Positions 36,042 through 44,624 of a stretch of 64,000 nucleotides of DNA are shown one piece after another. The stretch spans positions 1,054,001 to 1,118,000 of the forward strand of contig JBBCHM010000001.1 of NCBI GenBank assembly GCA_037200045.1, read 5' to 3'. The position numbers were made by a program, and so were the translations under genes. The notes under the pieces were generated by a model that did no database searches, was not told the DNA's origin, and was given only the letters and a program-made list of their open reading frames with translations. The DNA is from Rhizomicrobium sp. (GTDB lineage Bacteria; Pseudomonadota; Alphaproteobacteria; Micropepsales; Micropepsaceae). Within the stretch, counting starts at the first letter, position 1. Each line of letters starts with the position of its first letter.

Positions 36042-36509
36042 TCATACGAGCTTTTTCGCCTCGGCCAGTACATCCTCGACGTGTCCGGCCACCTTCACCT
36101 TGCGCCAGATATGGCGGATGACGCCCTTGGCATCGATCAGGAAGGTCGACCGCTCCATGCCCATGTATTTGCGGCCATACATGCTTTTCTCCACCCAAAC
36201 CCCGTAATCCGCCGCCGTCTGGGTCTCCGGATCGGAGGCCAGGGCGATCTTGAGCTTGTATTTGGCCTTGAACCGGTCGTGGCTCGCCACCGTGTCCTTC
36301 GATGCGCCGATCACGGCGACGCCCAACGCCTCGAACTTCTTGAGGCTGTCGGAAAATCCGACCGCTTCCTTGGTGCAGCCCGTCGTGTCGTCCTTGGGAT
36401 AGAAATAGAGGACGAAGGGTTTTCCTTTCAGAGCGGCGGTCGAAACCTCCCCGCCGGTGTCGCTCGCAAGACGGAACTTCGGTGCCTTGTCGCCCGGTTT
36501 AAGGTCCAT
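36042..36509 (-). CDS. bcp: Peroxiredoxin of the BCP/PrxQ family without resolving Cys
   Basis: The start at 36509 (MDLKPGDKAPKFRLASD) gives 155 residues. It reduces peroxides through the peroxidatic Cys in YFYPKDDTTGCTKEAVGF. In two-Cys BCP the resolving Cys lies five residues on (CxxxxC); here that place is Val, so it is a one-Cys type needing an external thiol. FRAKYKLKI-like and ADYGVWVEKSMYGRKYMGMERSTFLID segments are standard for the family. It is divergent from the large AsmA-like gene, 43 bp away. Confidence 0.94.
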   Translation of the reverse strand: MDLKPGDKAPKFRLASDTGGEVSTAALKGKPFVLYFYPKDDTTGCTKEAVGFSDSLKKFEALGVAVIGASKDTVASHDRFKAKYKLKIALASDPETQTAADYGVWVEKSMYGRKYMGMERSTFLIDAKGVIRHIWRKVKVAGHVEDVLAEAKKLV

Positions 36510-36552
36510 GATGTCCCGTCGGTGAGATGAGGCGTTTACCCGGCCCTTAACT

Positions 36553-39500
36553 ATGGGCCATAAGCTGATACCTGAATCGAGATCGCGGGCCAAGCGCCGG
36601 TCCGCTTTATCCGCGTTCTTCCGGGGGTTAGAGGAAGGTCCGTTGACCCAAGACCGCCCCGTCAGCGCCGATCGAGCCGCTGTCCGCACGACCCTGGCCG
36701 AGGCCTGGAACGCGTCCTTTGTGGGCCGCTACGTGAAGTCGCACCACATCAGCCGCACCGCGCTGATCGTGAGCGCGCTGGGTGTTGCCGTTCTGTTCTT
36801 CGCGGTGGGTGCGGCACTGCGGCTTTTGGTCGGCCCGATCTCGCTGGGGCCCCTCTCGGGACAGATTTCCGACGCCCTGGCCCAGGCGCTGCCCGGCATC
36901 ACGGTCAAATACGACCAGGCCGCCGTCGAATGGTCGCGCGACCAGGGCCGGGTCAACCTCGTCGTGCTGGGGGCCAGGGTGTTCGATTCCAAGGGCCGCA
37001 TCATCGCCCAGGCGCCGCAGGCCGACATCGACCTCGCGGCCCAGCCCTTTTTGCGGGGCGATGTCGTCGTCACCCGCATCACGCTGGTCGGCGTGCAGCT
37101 CACCATGGTGCGCAACGCCGACGGCACGCTGCGCCTGGGCGTCGAGCACGACGACAGCCAGAAGGACATCATCAGCCGCATCACCGACGCCATCAACAAG
37201 AGCAGCTCCAGCGCCTCCTCGCTCGAGGCCTTCGCGGTGCGCGACGCGCGCGTCGCCTTCCTCGACGAGACCACCGGGCTCTTCCTGGTGGCGCCCAAGG
37301 CCGATGTCCGCATCGCCAATTCGGGACCCGACCTCGTCGCCTCGATCGAGGCCGACATCGAGGTCAGCGGCCGCGCCGCGCATATCGCGGGCGAGCTGCG
37401 CCTGCCGCCGCGCACCGGGCCGGTCAAGGGCCATATCGAGGTCCATCATCTCGACGTCGCGGCCCTCGGCCGCAACGCCAAGATGTTCGCCTTCCTGCAG
37501 AGCGTCGCGATGACGGCGGACTTCTCGTCCGACTTCGCGGTTTCGGGCTCGCATCTGCTGAACGCCGATTTCTCGCTCGACGGCGCGGGCACCGCCGCGC
37601 TGGTCGGCCTGCGCAACCCGGTGCGCGTGTCCTCGCTGCACCTGTCCGGCCGCTACGACCGCACCACGGCGCGCCTGACGCTGGCGGACGCCTCGCTCGT
37701 GTCGGACCGGCTGCGCGCCCATGTCGTGGGCGGCATGGACCTGGTCTACGATCCAAGCGGCGCGATCGCGCGGCTCGGCGTCGATCTCACCGCCGACAAG
37801 ACCGCGCTCCAGGTGCCCGGCACCTTCGCGCAACCGGTCTTCGTGCCGCTGGCGCAGTTCAAGGGCAGCTATGTGCCGGCGACGCACGACATCCTGATCG
37901 ACAGGCTGAGCACGACGGGCGGCGCCCTGGTGCTCGCCGCCTCGGGCCGGATCACGCTGGTGGACAAGCAATCGCCGGTGATGGACCTGACCGGCCGCAT
38001 CGAGCCGCTCGCCATTCGCGACATGCTGCACTACTGGCCGCTCGACATCGGCGGCGGCGCCCGCGACTGGATCGCGAGCAACATCTTCGCCGGCACGCTC
38101 GGCCCCGTCGTGTTCGAGACCCATCTGCCGGCCGGCGCGCTCGACCTTCCGGTCGTGCCGGATGGCGCGCTGCTGATGACCTTTCCGATCACCAATGCCG
38201 AGCTGAGCTATATGGAGGGCCTGACGCATATGACGGGCGTCACCGCCAATGCGAAGCTGACGGGAAACTCCTTCGGCGCGGACATCCTGCGCGCTCGCAT
38301 CGGCCCGCTGGTGCTGTCGAAAGGCCGCGCCGTCATCCCCGATCTCAGCGCGCCGAGTTCGCCCGGCGACATCGCGGCCCATATCGACGGCTCGATGACC
38401 GATCTGCTCAAGCTGACCGATCTGAAGCCGCTGAACTACGCCACCCGCTTCGGCATCGATCCCAACGCGACGGCGGGCAAGGCGGCGATCGATCTCACCG
38501 TCCATCTGCCGATGCGCAAGAATCTGAGCATCGACGACATCGCGATCGCGATCAAAGCCGTTTCCACCGGCTTCGGCATATCGCTCGGCAAGAACACGCG
38601 GCTGAGCGACGGCGCGGTGACCTTCGATGTCGACAACACCCATCTGCACGCCTATGGCAGCACCAATCTGGCGACCTCGCGCCTCGCCATCGACTGGGTG
38701 GAGGACTTCAAGTCCACCGGCGCCGTCACCACCGTGGTCGGCATCAAGGGACCGCTCGACCAGGCCGGCCGCGAGGCGCTCGGCTTCCATGCGACGGACT
38801 ATCTGAAGGGGCCGATCGGCGTCTCCGGCACGCTGACCGGCAAGCGCGGACAGCTTATCGCCGGCGATCTCGCGCTCGACCTCACGCCCGCGACGCTTTC
38901 GCTCGACCTCGTCGGCATCAGCAAGCCGATGGGCTTTCCGGCCTCGGCGCACGCGCTCCTGACCTTCGGGCCGGGTAGCCTGCTGCGCGGCGCCAATGTC
39001 ACCATCGCGGGGCCGAGTCTGCAGGCCGCGATGACCGCCGTCTTCGACGACAATGGCCGGCTGGTATCGCTGAACGCGCCGTCGGTCAAATCGGGCGCCG
39101 CCAACGATTTCGCCTTCAGCCTGACGCGCAATGCCGCCGGCGTCGATATCGCCGTGCACGGCCGTTCCCTCGACGGCACCCAGATCGCCCGCCGCGGCAG
39201 CAGCAGCGGCGCCGGCGCCAAGGACGCGGCGGCCGCGAGCAACGCCACCTTCGCCGAGCCTTTCCATATCAATGCCAAGCTCGACCGCCTCGCGCTGCGC
39301 AACGGCATCGCCATCGCGCCCTTTGCGCTCGATGTCAGCGGCACGGCGGAGCGTCCGGCGGCGATGACGCTATCGGGCCGGCTCGGCAAGACCGGCACGC
39401 TTTCGGGCAGCATCGCGCCCGCCGGCAACGACCGCCGCCTGACGCTCCAGACCAACGATTTCGGAACGCTGGCCCACGGTCTGTTCGGCTTCGCGAGCAT

Positions 39501-40110
39501 CAAGGGCGGCAAGCTCGATCTTCAGGCGACGCTGCACGGCCCCGCCGCCGCGCCGCCCACGACGGTGGTCGACCCCGCCAACGACTATGAGGGCACGGTG
39601 CGCCTCAAGGATTTCCGCCTCCTCAACCAGCCCTTCCTGGCGCGGCTGTTCAGTGCCGGCTCGCTGGTCGGCTTCGGCAATCTGATGCAGGGCGGCGGCA
39701 TCGAGGTCGACGACTTGAAAGTGCCGTTCACCGCCAAGAACGGCGTCCTGGGCATCCTCAACGCGCGCGCCAGCGGCCCGGCGATCGGCGTCAGCGCCGA
39801 AGGCTATATCGACCGGCCCAAGAACGAGATCGCGCTCAAGGGCACGTTGGTGCCGCTGTTCGGCATCAACAGCGCGCTCGGTTACATCCCGCTGCTCGGC
39901 GACATTCTCGTCTCCAAGCCGGGCGAGGGCATCATCGGCATGGTCTACAGCGTCGAGGGCAACGCCGACGAGCCGCAGGTCAGCATCAATCCCTTGTCGA
40001 TGGTGACACCCGGCTTCTTCCGCCGCATCTTCGAGGGCAACATGCCCAGCGCCGCGAACGCCCCGTCGAACGCGGCGCCGGCCGCACCGACAAACGCTCC
40101 GAAGCCTTAA
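36553..40110 (+). CDS. Large AsmA/YhdP-like (DUF3971) envelope protein
   Basis: This protein has up to 1185 residues. The first ATG at 36553 lacks a ribosome-binding site, while a TTG at 36643 follows GAGGAAGG at good distance, so the start is uncertain. One membrane helix lies near residues 70-95 (ALIVSALGVAVLFFAVGAALRLLV). The rest is a long repeated-beta periplasmic body typical of the AsmA-like superfamily, with SVAMTADFSSDFAVSG and MLHYWPLDIGGGARDWIASNIFAG (DUF3971 region), and a C-terminal AsmA-like part (LFSAGSLVGFGNLMQGGGIEVDDLKVPF). Relatives such as YhdP and TamB bridge the envelope and move phospholipids to the outer membrane. Confidence 0.87.
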   Translation: MGHKLIPESRSRAKRRSALSAFFRGLEEGPLTQDRPVSADRAAVRTTLAEAWNASFVGRYVKSHHISRTALIVSALGVAVLFFAVGAALRLLVGPISLGPLSGQISDALAQALPGITVKYDQAAVEWSRDQGRVNLVVLGARVFDSKGRIIAQAPQADIDLAAQPFLRGDVVVTRITLVGVQLTMVRNADGTLRLGVEHDDSQKDIISRITDAINKSSSSASSLEAFAVRDARVAFLDETTGLFLVAPKADVRIANSGPDLVASIEADIEVSGRAAHIAGELRLPPRTGPVKGHIEVHHLDVAALGRNAKMFAFLQSVAMTADFSSDFAVSGSHLLNADFSLDGAGTAALVGLRNPVRVSSLHLSGRYDRTTARLTLADASLVSDRLRAHVVGGMDLVYDPSGAIARLGVDLTADKTALQVPGTFAQPVFVPLAQFKGSYVPATHDILIDRLSTTGGALVLAASGRITLVDKQSPVMDLTGRIEPLAIRDMLHYWPLDIGGGARDWIASNIFAGTLGPVVFETHLPAGALDLPVVPDGALLMTFPITNAELSYMEGLTHMTGVTANAKLTGNSFGADILRARIGPLVLSKGRAVIPDLSAPSSPGDIAAHIDGSMTDLLKLTDLKPLNYATRFGIDPNATAGKAAIDLTVHLPMRKNLSIDDIAIAIKAVSTGFGISLGKNTRLSDGAVTFDVDNTHLHAYGSTNLATSRLAIDWVEDFKSTGAVTTVVGIKGPLDQAGREALGFHATDYLKGPIGVSGTLTGKRGQLIAGDLALDLTPATLSLDLVGISKPMGFPASAHALLTFGPGSLLRGANVTIAGPSLQAAMTAVFDDNGRLVSLNAPSVKSGAANDFAFSLTRNAAGVDIAVHGRSLDGTQIARRGSSSGAGAKDAAAASNATFAEPFHINAKLDRLALRNGIAIAPFALDVSGTAERPAAMTLSGRLGKTGTLSGSIAPAGNDRRLTLQTNDFGTLAHGLFGFASIKGGKLDLQATLHGPAAAPPTTVVDPANDYEGTVRLKDFRLLNQPFLARLFSAGSLVGFGNLMQGGGIEVDDLKVPFTAKNGVLGILNARASGPAIGVSAEGYIDRPKNEIALKGTLVPLFGINSALGYIPLLGDILVSKPGEGIIGMVYSVEGNADEPQVSINPLSMVTPGFFRRIFEGNMPSAANAPSNAAPAAPTNAPKP

Positions 40111-40121
40111 ACCTAAGACAT

Positions 40122-40302
40122 GCTGTCATCCCCGGCGAGCCGTGCGCGCAAAGCGCGCACGGCGAGGGAAGGGGACCCAGGCGGTGAAACCCGGAAAGCT
40201 CTCGCAGAATTATCGCAAACAGTTGCCGATAGCGAACGCGCCGCATCGCCTGGATCCCCTTCCCCTCGCATCGCTTCGCGATGCTCGGCCGGGGATGACA
40301 GC
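40122..40302. repeat. Long palindromic repeat, GTCATCCCC type, copy 2
   Basis: The ends GCTGTCATCCCCGGC (40122-40136) and GCCGGGGATGACAGC (40288-40302) are exact 15-bp inverted repeats. The next segments also pair (AGGGAAGGGGACCCAGG against CCTGGATCCCCTTCCCCT). An unpaired centre of about 60 bases remains. It fills the gap between the convergent AsmA-like gene and tyrS, touching the tyrS stop codon, and shares its ends with the element at 3394-3545. Confidence 0.8.
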
Positions 40303-41561
40303 TATGATTTTGGTCTCACCAACATATGTTTTTTTCGTCCAATTGAGAGCTTCACGACGCCGTCTCGAAAGTCCCCCTTTTCTATCTTGTGAGCCGGGTC
40401 CGTAATCACAACGTCATTCACCCGGAACCCTCCGCCTTGGATGAATCGACGAGCCTCGCTTAGTGAGGACACAAGGCCGCTCTCCTTCGCGAACTCGACG
40501 GCTGCTTTTCCATATCGGAAGTCCCACGGTGTTATGTGTGTGGGAAGTCCTTCTGCTACTTCGCCTTCCTCGAAGGTGCGCCGCGCCGTCTCCGCCGCCG
40601 CATCGGCCGCCGCGCGGCCGTGCAGCACCGCCGTCGCCTCGGTGGCGAGGATCTTCTTGGCGTCGTTCAGCTCGGCGCCCTCGAGCGCCTCCAGCCGCGC
40701 GATCTCGCCCAGCGGCATGTCGGTGAAGATGCGCAGGAAGCGGCCGACATCGCCGTCCTCGGTGTTGCGCCAGAACTGCCAGTAATCGTAGACGCTCAGC
40801 ATCTCCTTGTTCAGCCACACCGCGCCCGACACCGACTTGCCCATCTTGGCGCCCGACGCGGTGGTGATCAGCGGCGTCGTCAGCCCGAAGAGCTGCACGT
40901 TCTCCATCCGGCGGCCGAGATCGATGCCCGACACGACATTGCCCCACTGGTCCGAGCCGCTCGACTGCAGCCGGCAGCCAAAGCGCTTGTAGAGCTCGAC
41001 ATAGTCATAGGCCTGCATGATCGAGTAGTTGAATTCCAGGAAGCTCATCGGCTGCTCGCGGTCGAGGCGCAGCTTCACGCTGTCCATCGTCAGCATGCGG
41101 TTGACCGAGAAATGCCTGCCGACCTCGCGCAGGAACGGGATGTATTCGAGCTTGTCGAGCCATTCGGCGTTGTCGACCATGATCGCGTCGCTCGGCCCGT
41201 CGCCGAATTTGAGCAGGTGCCGCACGCCCGACAGCATGCTGTTCTTGTTGTCCTCGATCTGCTGCGGCGTCAGGATCAGCCGCGTCTCGTCCTTGCCGGA
41301 CGGATCGCCCGCCTTGGTCGTGCCGCCGCCCATCAAGAGGATCGGCCGATGCCCCGCCTGCTGCAGCCGGCGCAGGGTCATGAGCTGGACGAGATTGCCG
41401 ATATGCATGGACTTGGCCGTGCAATCGAACCCGATATAGGCCGTCACCCGCTCCTTGAGGAACAGCGCGTCCAGGTCCTCCGGCGCCGAGCAGTCGTAAT
41501 AGGCGCCACGCTCCACGAAAGTACGGAGGAAGTCGGAGCGGAAAGCGGGCGCGGCAGGCAT
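40302..41561 (-). CDS. tyrS: Tyrosyl-tRNA synthetase with foreign-looking 3' end
   Basis: This 419-residue class I synthetase charges tRNA-Tyr. The HIGH-type motif is KSMHIGN, the KMSKS-type motif is AKMGKSVSG, and GGGTTKAGDPSGKDETR, SVNRML and SGSDQWGN are standard. The C-terminal S4 RNA-binding domain (LSEARRFIQGGGFRVNDVVITD) is complete. Bases 40302 to about 40560, coding for roughly the last 85 residues, use many A/T-ending codons, whereas the rest is strongly GC-biased. This suggests replacement of the 3' end by recombination. It is divergent from anmK. Confidence 0.96.
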   Translation of the reverse strand: MPAAPAFRSDFLRTFVERGAYYDCSAPEDLDALFLKERVTAYIGFDCTAKSMHIGNLVQLMTLRRLQQAGHRPILLMGGGTTKAGDPSGKDETRLILTPQQIEDNKNSMLSGVRHLLKFGDGPSDAIMVDNAEWLDKLEYIPFLREVGRHFSVNRMLTMDSVKLRLDREQPMSFLEFNYSIMQAYDYVELYKRFGCRLQSSGSDQWGNVVSGIDLGRRMENVQLFGLTTPLITTASGAKMGKSVSGAVWLNKEMLSVYDYWQFWRNTEDGDVGRFLRIFTDMPLGEIARLEALEGAELNDAKKILATEATAVLHGRAAADAAAETARRTFEEGEVAEGLPTHITPWDFRYGKAAVEFAKESGLVSSLSEARRFIQGGGFRVNDVVITDPAHKIEKGDFRDGVVKLSIGRKKHMLVRPKS

Positions 41562-41600
41562 GATGGTGGCTCGTTTGAATAAGAACTCTTACAATCCCGG

Positions 41601-41682
41601 CCGTCATCGCCCGGCTTGTCCGGGCGATCCAATTTTCTTCCCGAAGGAAGATGGATCGCCCGCATAAAGCGGGCGATGACGG
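41601..41682. repeat. GTCATCGCCCGG-type double-hairpin repeat
   Basis: Outer arms CCGTCATCGCCCG (41601-41613) and CGGGCGATGACGG (41670-41682) are exact inverted repeats, and inner arms CGGGCGATCC (41621-41630) and GGATCGCCCG (41653-41662) also pair. Each half can fold alone as well (CGCCCGGCTTGTCCGGGCG). It lies in the promoter space between divergent tyrS and anmK. Confidence 0.75.
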
Positions 41683-41705
41683 CGCGGGGCAGGGTGTGTA
41701 ACACA

Positions 41706-42824
41706 ATGGCCGAGGTTCAGAAAATCATAGGTCTCATGAGCGGAACGTCGCTCGACGGCGTCGACGCGGCGCTGGTGGAGACCGACGGCGAGGGCATCGC
41801 CGTCCCCGGCCCGGCCCTCGGCATGCCCTATGACGCGGACATGCGCGCCCTGCTGCGCCAGGCCCTCGACGATGCCCAGACGGTCGCCGCCGGCGCGCCG
41901 GTGCCGTATTCCATCCGCGACGCCGAGCGCCGCCTGACCGAGGCCCATGCCGAGGCCGTGAAGGCGCTCCTGAGGAAGGCCGGCCTTTCGCCCGGCCAGG
42001 TGGCGCTCATCGGTTTCCACGGGCAGACCATCCTGCACCGGCCGGCGCAGCGCTGGACCTGGCAGATCGGCGACGGCGCGCTTCTGGCCAAGCTGACCGG
42101 GATCGACGTGGTCAACGATTTCCGCTCCGCCGATGTGAAGGCGGGCGGGCAGGGCGCCCCGCTGGTGCCGCTGTATCATGCCGTCCTTGCGCGCAACGCG
42201 CGCGGGCACGCCGCGTCCGAGCTTCCGATTGTGCTGGTGAACATCGGCGGCGTCGCCAATGTCACCTATATCGGCAAGGACAGCGTGCTCGCCTTCGACA
42301 CCGGCCCCGGCAACGCGCCGATCGACGACTGGATGCACCGCCACAGCGGCCGCCCGGTTGATGAGAATGGCGACTTCGCCCGCACCGGCAAGGTCGACGA
42401 GGCCGCGCTGAACGCCATGCTCGAAAACAAATTCTTCGCCGTGGTGCCGCCGAAGTCTCTCGACCGTCTCGATTTCACGGCCGCCGCGGTCGAGCACCTG
42501 TCGCCGCAGGACGGCGCCGCCACGCTCACCGCGTTCACGGCGGCGTCCATCGCGAAAGCGCGCGAGCACTTCGCCGACACACCCAACGTCTGGATCGTCT
42601 GCGGCGGCGGGCGCCACAACAAGACGCTGATGGACGGCCTGCGCGCCCGCGTGAACGCGCCCGTGCTGGCCGCGGAAGACGCCGGCTGGAACGGCGATTT
42701 CATCGAGGCGGAGGCATTCGCCTATCTTGCGGCGCGGTCCGTGAAAGGCCTGCCGCTGAGCTTGCCGACCACAACCGGCGTGCGCGAACCGATGACCGGC
42801 GGGAAATTCCATGGAGCGCCGTGA
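41706..42824 (+). CDS. anmK: Anhydro-N-acetylmuramic acid kinase
   Basis: The start at 41706 (MAEVQKIIGLMSGTSLDGVDAAL) gives 372 residues. AnmK phosphorylates and opens 1,6-anhydroMurNAc during cell-wall recycling. Key motifs are GLMSGTSLDGVD, IGFHGQTILHRP, QIGDGALLAKLTGIDVVNDFRSADV, GGQGAPLVPLYH, VNIGGVANVTYI and FDTGPGNAPIDDWM. An upstream in-frame ATG would start inside the repeat and is not preferred. It fits the murein-related genes elsewhere in the window. Confidence 0.97.
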   Translation: MAEVQKIIGLMSGTSLDGVDAALVETDGEGIAVPGPALGMPYDADMRALLRQALDDAQTVAAGAPVPYSIRDAERRLTEAHAEAVKALLRKAGLSPGQVALIGFHGQTILHRPAQRWTWQIGDGALLAKLTGIDVVNDFRSADVKAGGQGAPLVPLYHAVLARNARGHAASELPIVLVNIGGVANVTYIGKDSVLAFDTGPGNAPIDDWMHRHSGRPVDENGDFARTGKVDEAALNAMLENKFFAVVPPKSLDRLDFTAAAVEHLSPQDGAATLTAFTAASIAKAREHFADTPNVWIVCGGGRHNKTLMDGLRARVNAPVLAAEDAGWNGDFIEAEAFAYLAARSVKGLPLSLPTTTGVREPMTGGKFHGAP

Positions 42825-42916
42825 GCGAGTGACCCGGAGGCGTGCTTGGGAAGACGTCGCTCCAGGTCTTTCATCGGACAGCGCAAACCGCGATTGCGTT
42901 TGGCTGCCGGCCATGG

Positions 42917-43699
42917 CTATGGGGCCACGCCAAAAGCCGCCATCTGATCCGCAATCCCGGCGTCCCTCGCCTTGGCTTTCGCAATATCGGCGTCTCCCGC
43001 GGCGGCATCTCCCAGTCGCCGCTCGACGACACCGCGCATGAAGAGCGATGGCCAGTAGTGGGAATCCCGATCGAGAGCCGAGTTGTAGTCGGACAATGAG
43101 TCCGTGAGGCGTCCGAGCTTAAAATAGGCCATCCCGCGCGAATCCAGAACGTCGGCGGAGCCTGGCTCGAGGTTCAATGCCGCGGTGCAGTCTGCGATCG
43201 CCTCATCGAGTTCGCGTCCCGACACCGCGCGCACCTGGCAGCGGTCCCCACGGAATTCCGTTTCGTGCACATCAAGTTGCGCGATTTCCGTTTCGTCCCG
43301 CATGGCATCGTCGAACCGGCCCAACACCGCATAGACTATCGCGCGCGATTGCAAGGCGGCGATGCGAACAGTCCTTTGGTAGGCTGGCAGCGACGAGACT
43401 CTGCCGTACCGATCCAGATATTTGTCCGCGGTCGCCAACGCTTGCGAATAGTCGTGATCGCGGAGATACAGGCTGGCCAGTTCGTACAGAGCGTCCGCCG
43501 CATCGTAAGGCCTTCCGGCTTTGATTGCCGCCTCGCAAGCTGAAATCCGTTCGTCGGTGGTTCGCCGCTCGTCGAGGCAATGGAGGTAGGGAAACCGTTG
43601 CCAATCAAGATCATCTAGATCGCCGCTGGCTTGCGCCCGTAACGCAATGGCCCACGCGAATAGAAAGACAAGTGCCAACGGATAACGAACTATTTTCAC
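42917..43699 (-). CDS. Secreted TPR-repeat protein
   Basis: This 260-residue protein has a signal peptide (MKIVRYPLALVFLFAWAIALRAQA). Several TPR-like helices follow, for example AADALYELASLYLRDHDYSQALATADKYL, ELDEAIADCTAALNLEPGSADVLDSRGMAYFKLGRLTDSLSDYNSAL and WPSLFMRGVVERRLGDAAAGDADI. It is probably a periplasmic protein-interaction module. Codon use is less GC-biased than that of anmK or the hydrolase, which hints at acquisition or low expression. The precise role is unknown. Confidence 0.8.
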   Translation of the reverse strand: MKIVRYPLALVFLFAWAIALRAQASGDLDDLDWQRFPYLHCLDERRTTDERISACEAAIKAGRPYDAADALYELASLYLRDHDYSQALATADKYLDRYGRVSSLPAYQRTVRIAALQSRAIVYAVLGRFDDAMRDETEIAQLDVHETEFRGDRCQVRAVSGRELDEAIADCTAALNLEPGSADVLDSRGMAYFKLGRLTDSLSDYNSALDRDSHYWPSLFMRGVVERRLGDAAAGDADIAKAKARDAGIADQMAAFGVAP

Positions 43700-43723
43700 G
43701 GCGCCCCGCTCTGCCGCCGTCGC

Positions 43724-44380
43724 TTAACGCCCCTCGCGCGGCTTGCTCATCATCTCCTTGACATAGGTCTCGACCGCCTCGACCACTTCGGCTTCCTTCT
43801 TGTCGAAGAAGTGGTTGGCGCCCTCGATCTTGTCGTAGGTGATCTTGATGCCCTTCTGCGCCGTCAGCCGGTCGACCAGCTTCTGCACGTCCGGCTCGGG
43901 CACCACCTGGTCCTTGGTGCCGTGCACGATCAGGCCCGAGGCCGGGCAGGGCGCCAGGAAGGCGAAGTCGTACATCGAGGCCGGCGGCGCGATGGAGACG
44001 AAACCGGTGATCTCCGGCCGGCGCATCAGGAGCTGCATGCCGATCCAGGCGCCGAAGGAGATACCGCATACCCACACATTGGACGGATTGGGATAGAGGG
44101 TGTTCATCCAGTCGAGCACGGCGGCCGCGTCCGAGAGCTCGCCGGCGCCGGAATCGAACGTCCCCTGGCTGCGCCCCACGCCGCGGAAATTGAACCGGAC
44201 CGCGGTGCAGCCCAGCCGGTGGAACATGTGAAACAGGTCATAGACCAGCGGATTGTTCATCGTGCCGCCGAACTGCGGATGGGGGTGCAGCACCAGGGCC
44301 ATTGGGGCGCCGGGCGCCTTCTGGCGCTGATACCTAGCTTCGATGCGGCCGGAGGGGCCGGGCAGGATGATGTCAGGCAT
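43724..44380 (-). CDS. Alpha/beta hydrolase of the dienelactone-hydrolase-like type
   Basis: This 218-residue protein has LVLHPHPQFGGTMNNPLVYDLFHMF, VRFNFRGVGRSQG, the nucleophile elbow VCGISFGAWIGMQ (GxSxG), LIVHGTKDQVVP with the acid and EGANHFFDKKE with the histidine. It belongs to a widespread alpha/beta hydrolase group (COG2945-like) in proteobacteria with no firm substrate. It is transcribed away from iscR, with a shared 244-bp promoter region. Confidence 0.88.
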   Translation of the reverse strand: MPDIILPGPSGRIEARYQRQKAPGAPMALVLHPHPQFGGTMNNPLVYDLFHMFHRLGCTAVRFNFRGVGRSQGTFDSGAGELSDAAAVLDWMNTLYPNPSNVWVCGISFGAWIGMQLLMRRPEITGFVSIAPPASMYDFAFLAPCPASGLIVHGTKDQVVPEPDVQKLVDRLTAQKGIKITYDKIEGANHFFDKKEAEVVEAVETYVKEMMSKPREGR

Positions 44381-44496
44381 GGGACTTTCCGTGCGACGAT
44401 CCGTAAGCGATTAACTCAGCTTTTGCTTGCCGCAACGTCCTGGGAAACAGCCAGAAATCCAACGAATTGCAGCTATGCGGCGAGTGCGTCACGCTA

Positions 44497-44529
44497 ATAC
44501 TTGACCGTCCTAGTGGGGATATCTATATC
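44497..44529 (+). promoter_or_regulatory. iscR promoter with overlapping IscR-type operator
   Basis: The sequence ATACTTGACCGTCCTAGT followed by GGGGATAT (44497-44522) matches the E. coli IscR type 1 consensus (ATASYYGACTRWWWYAGTCRRSTAT) at 18 of the first 22 positions. The TTGACC within it (44501-44506) and TATATC (44524-44529) are spaced by 17 bases, a good sigma-70-like promoter. Binding of holo-IscR here should block transcription of iscR and the suf genes. Confidence 0.75.
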
Positions 44530-44624
44530 CGACTGGAAGATTCCAGCGCGGCGGGCCTGTTCTTACACCGGTGAGGCCCCTCGAAAGCAAGGCAAATCGC
44601 GCTCGACGCAGAAGGAGAACCGCC

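Noticed and set aside
36628-39267. An 879-codon minus-strand open frame
   Set aside because: It is antisense to the AsmA-like gene, with low-complexity Arg/Gly/Asp/Ala content typical of a shadow frame.
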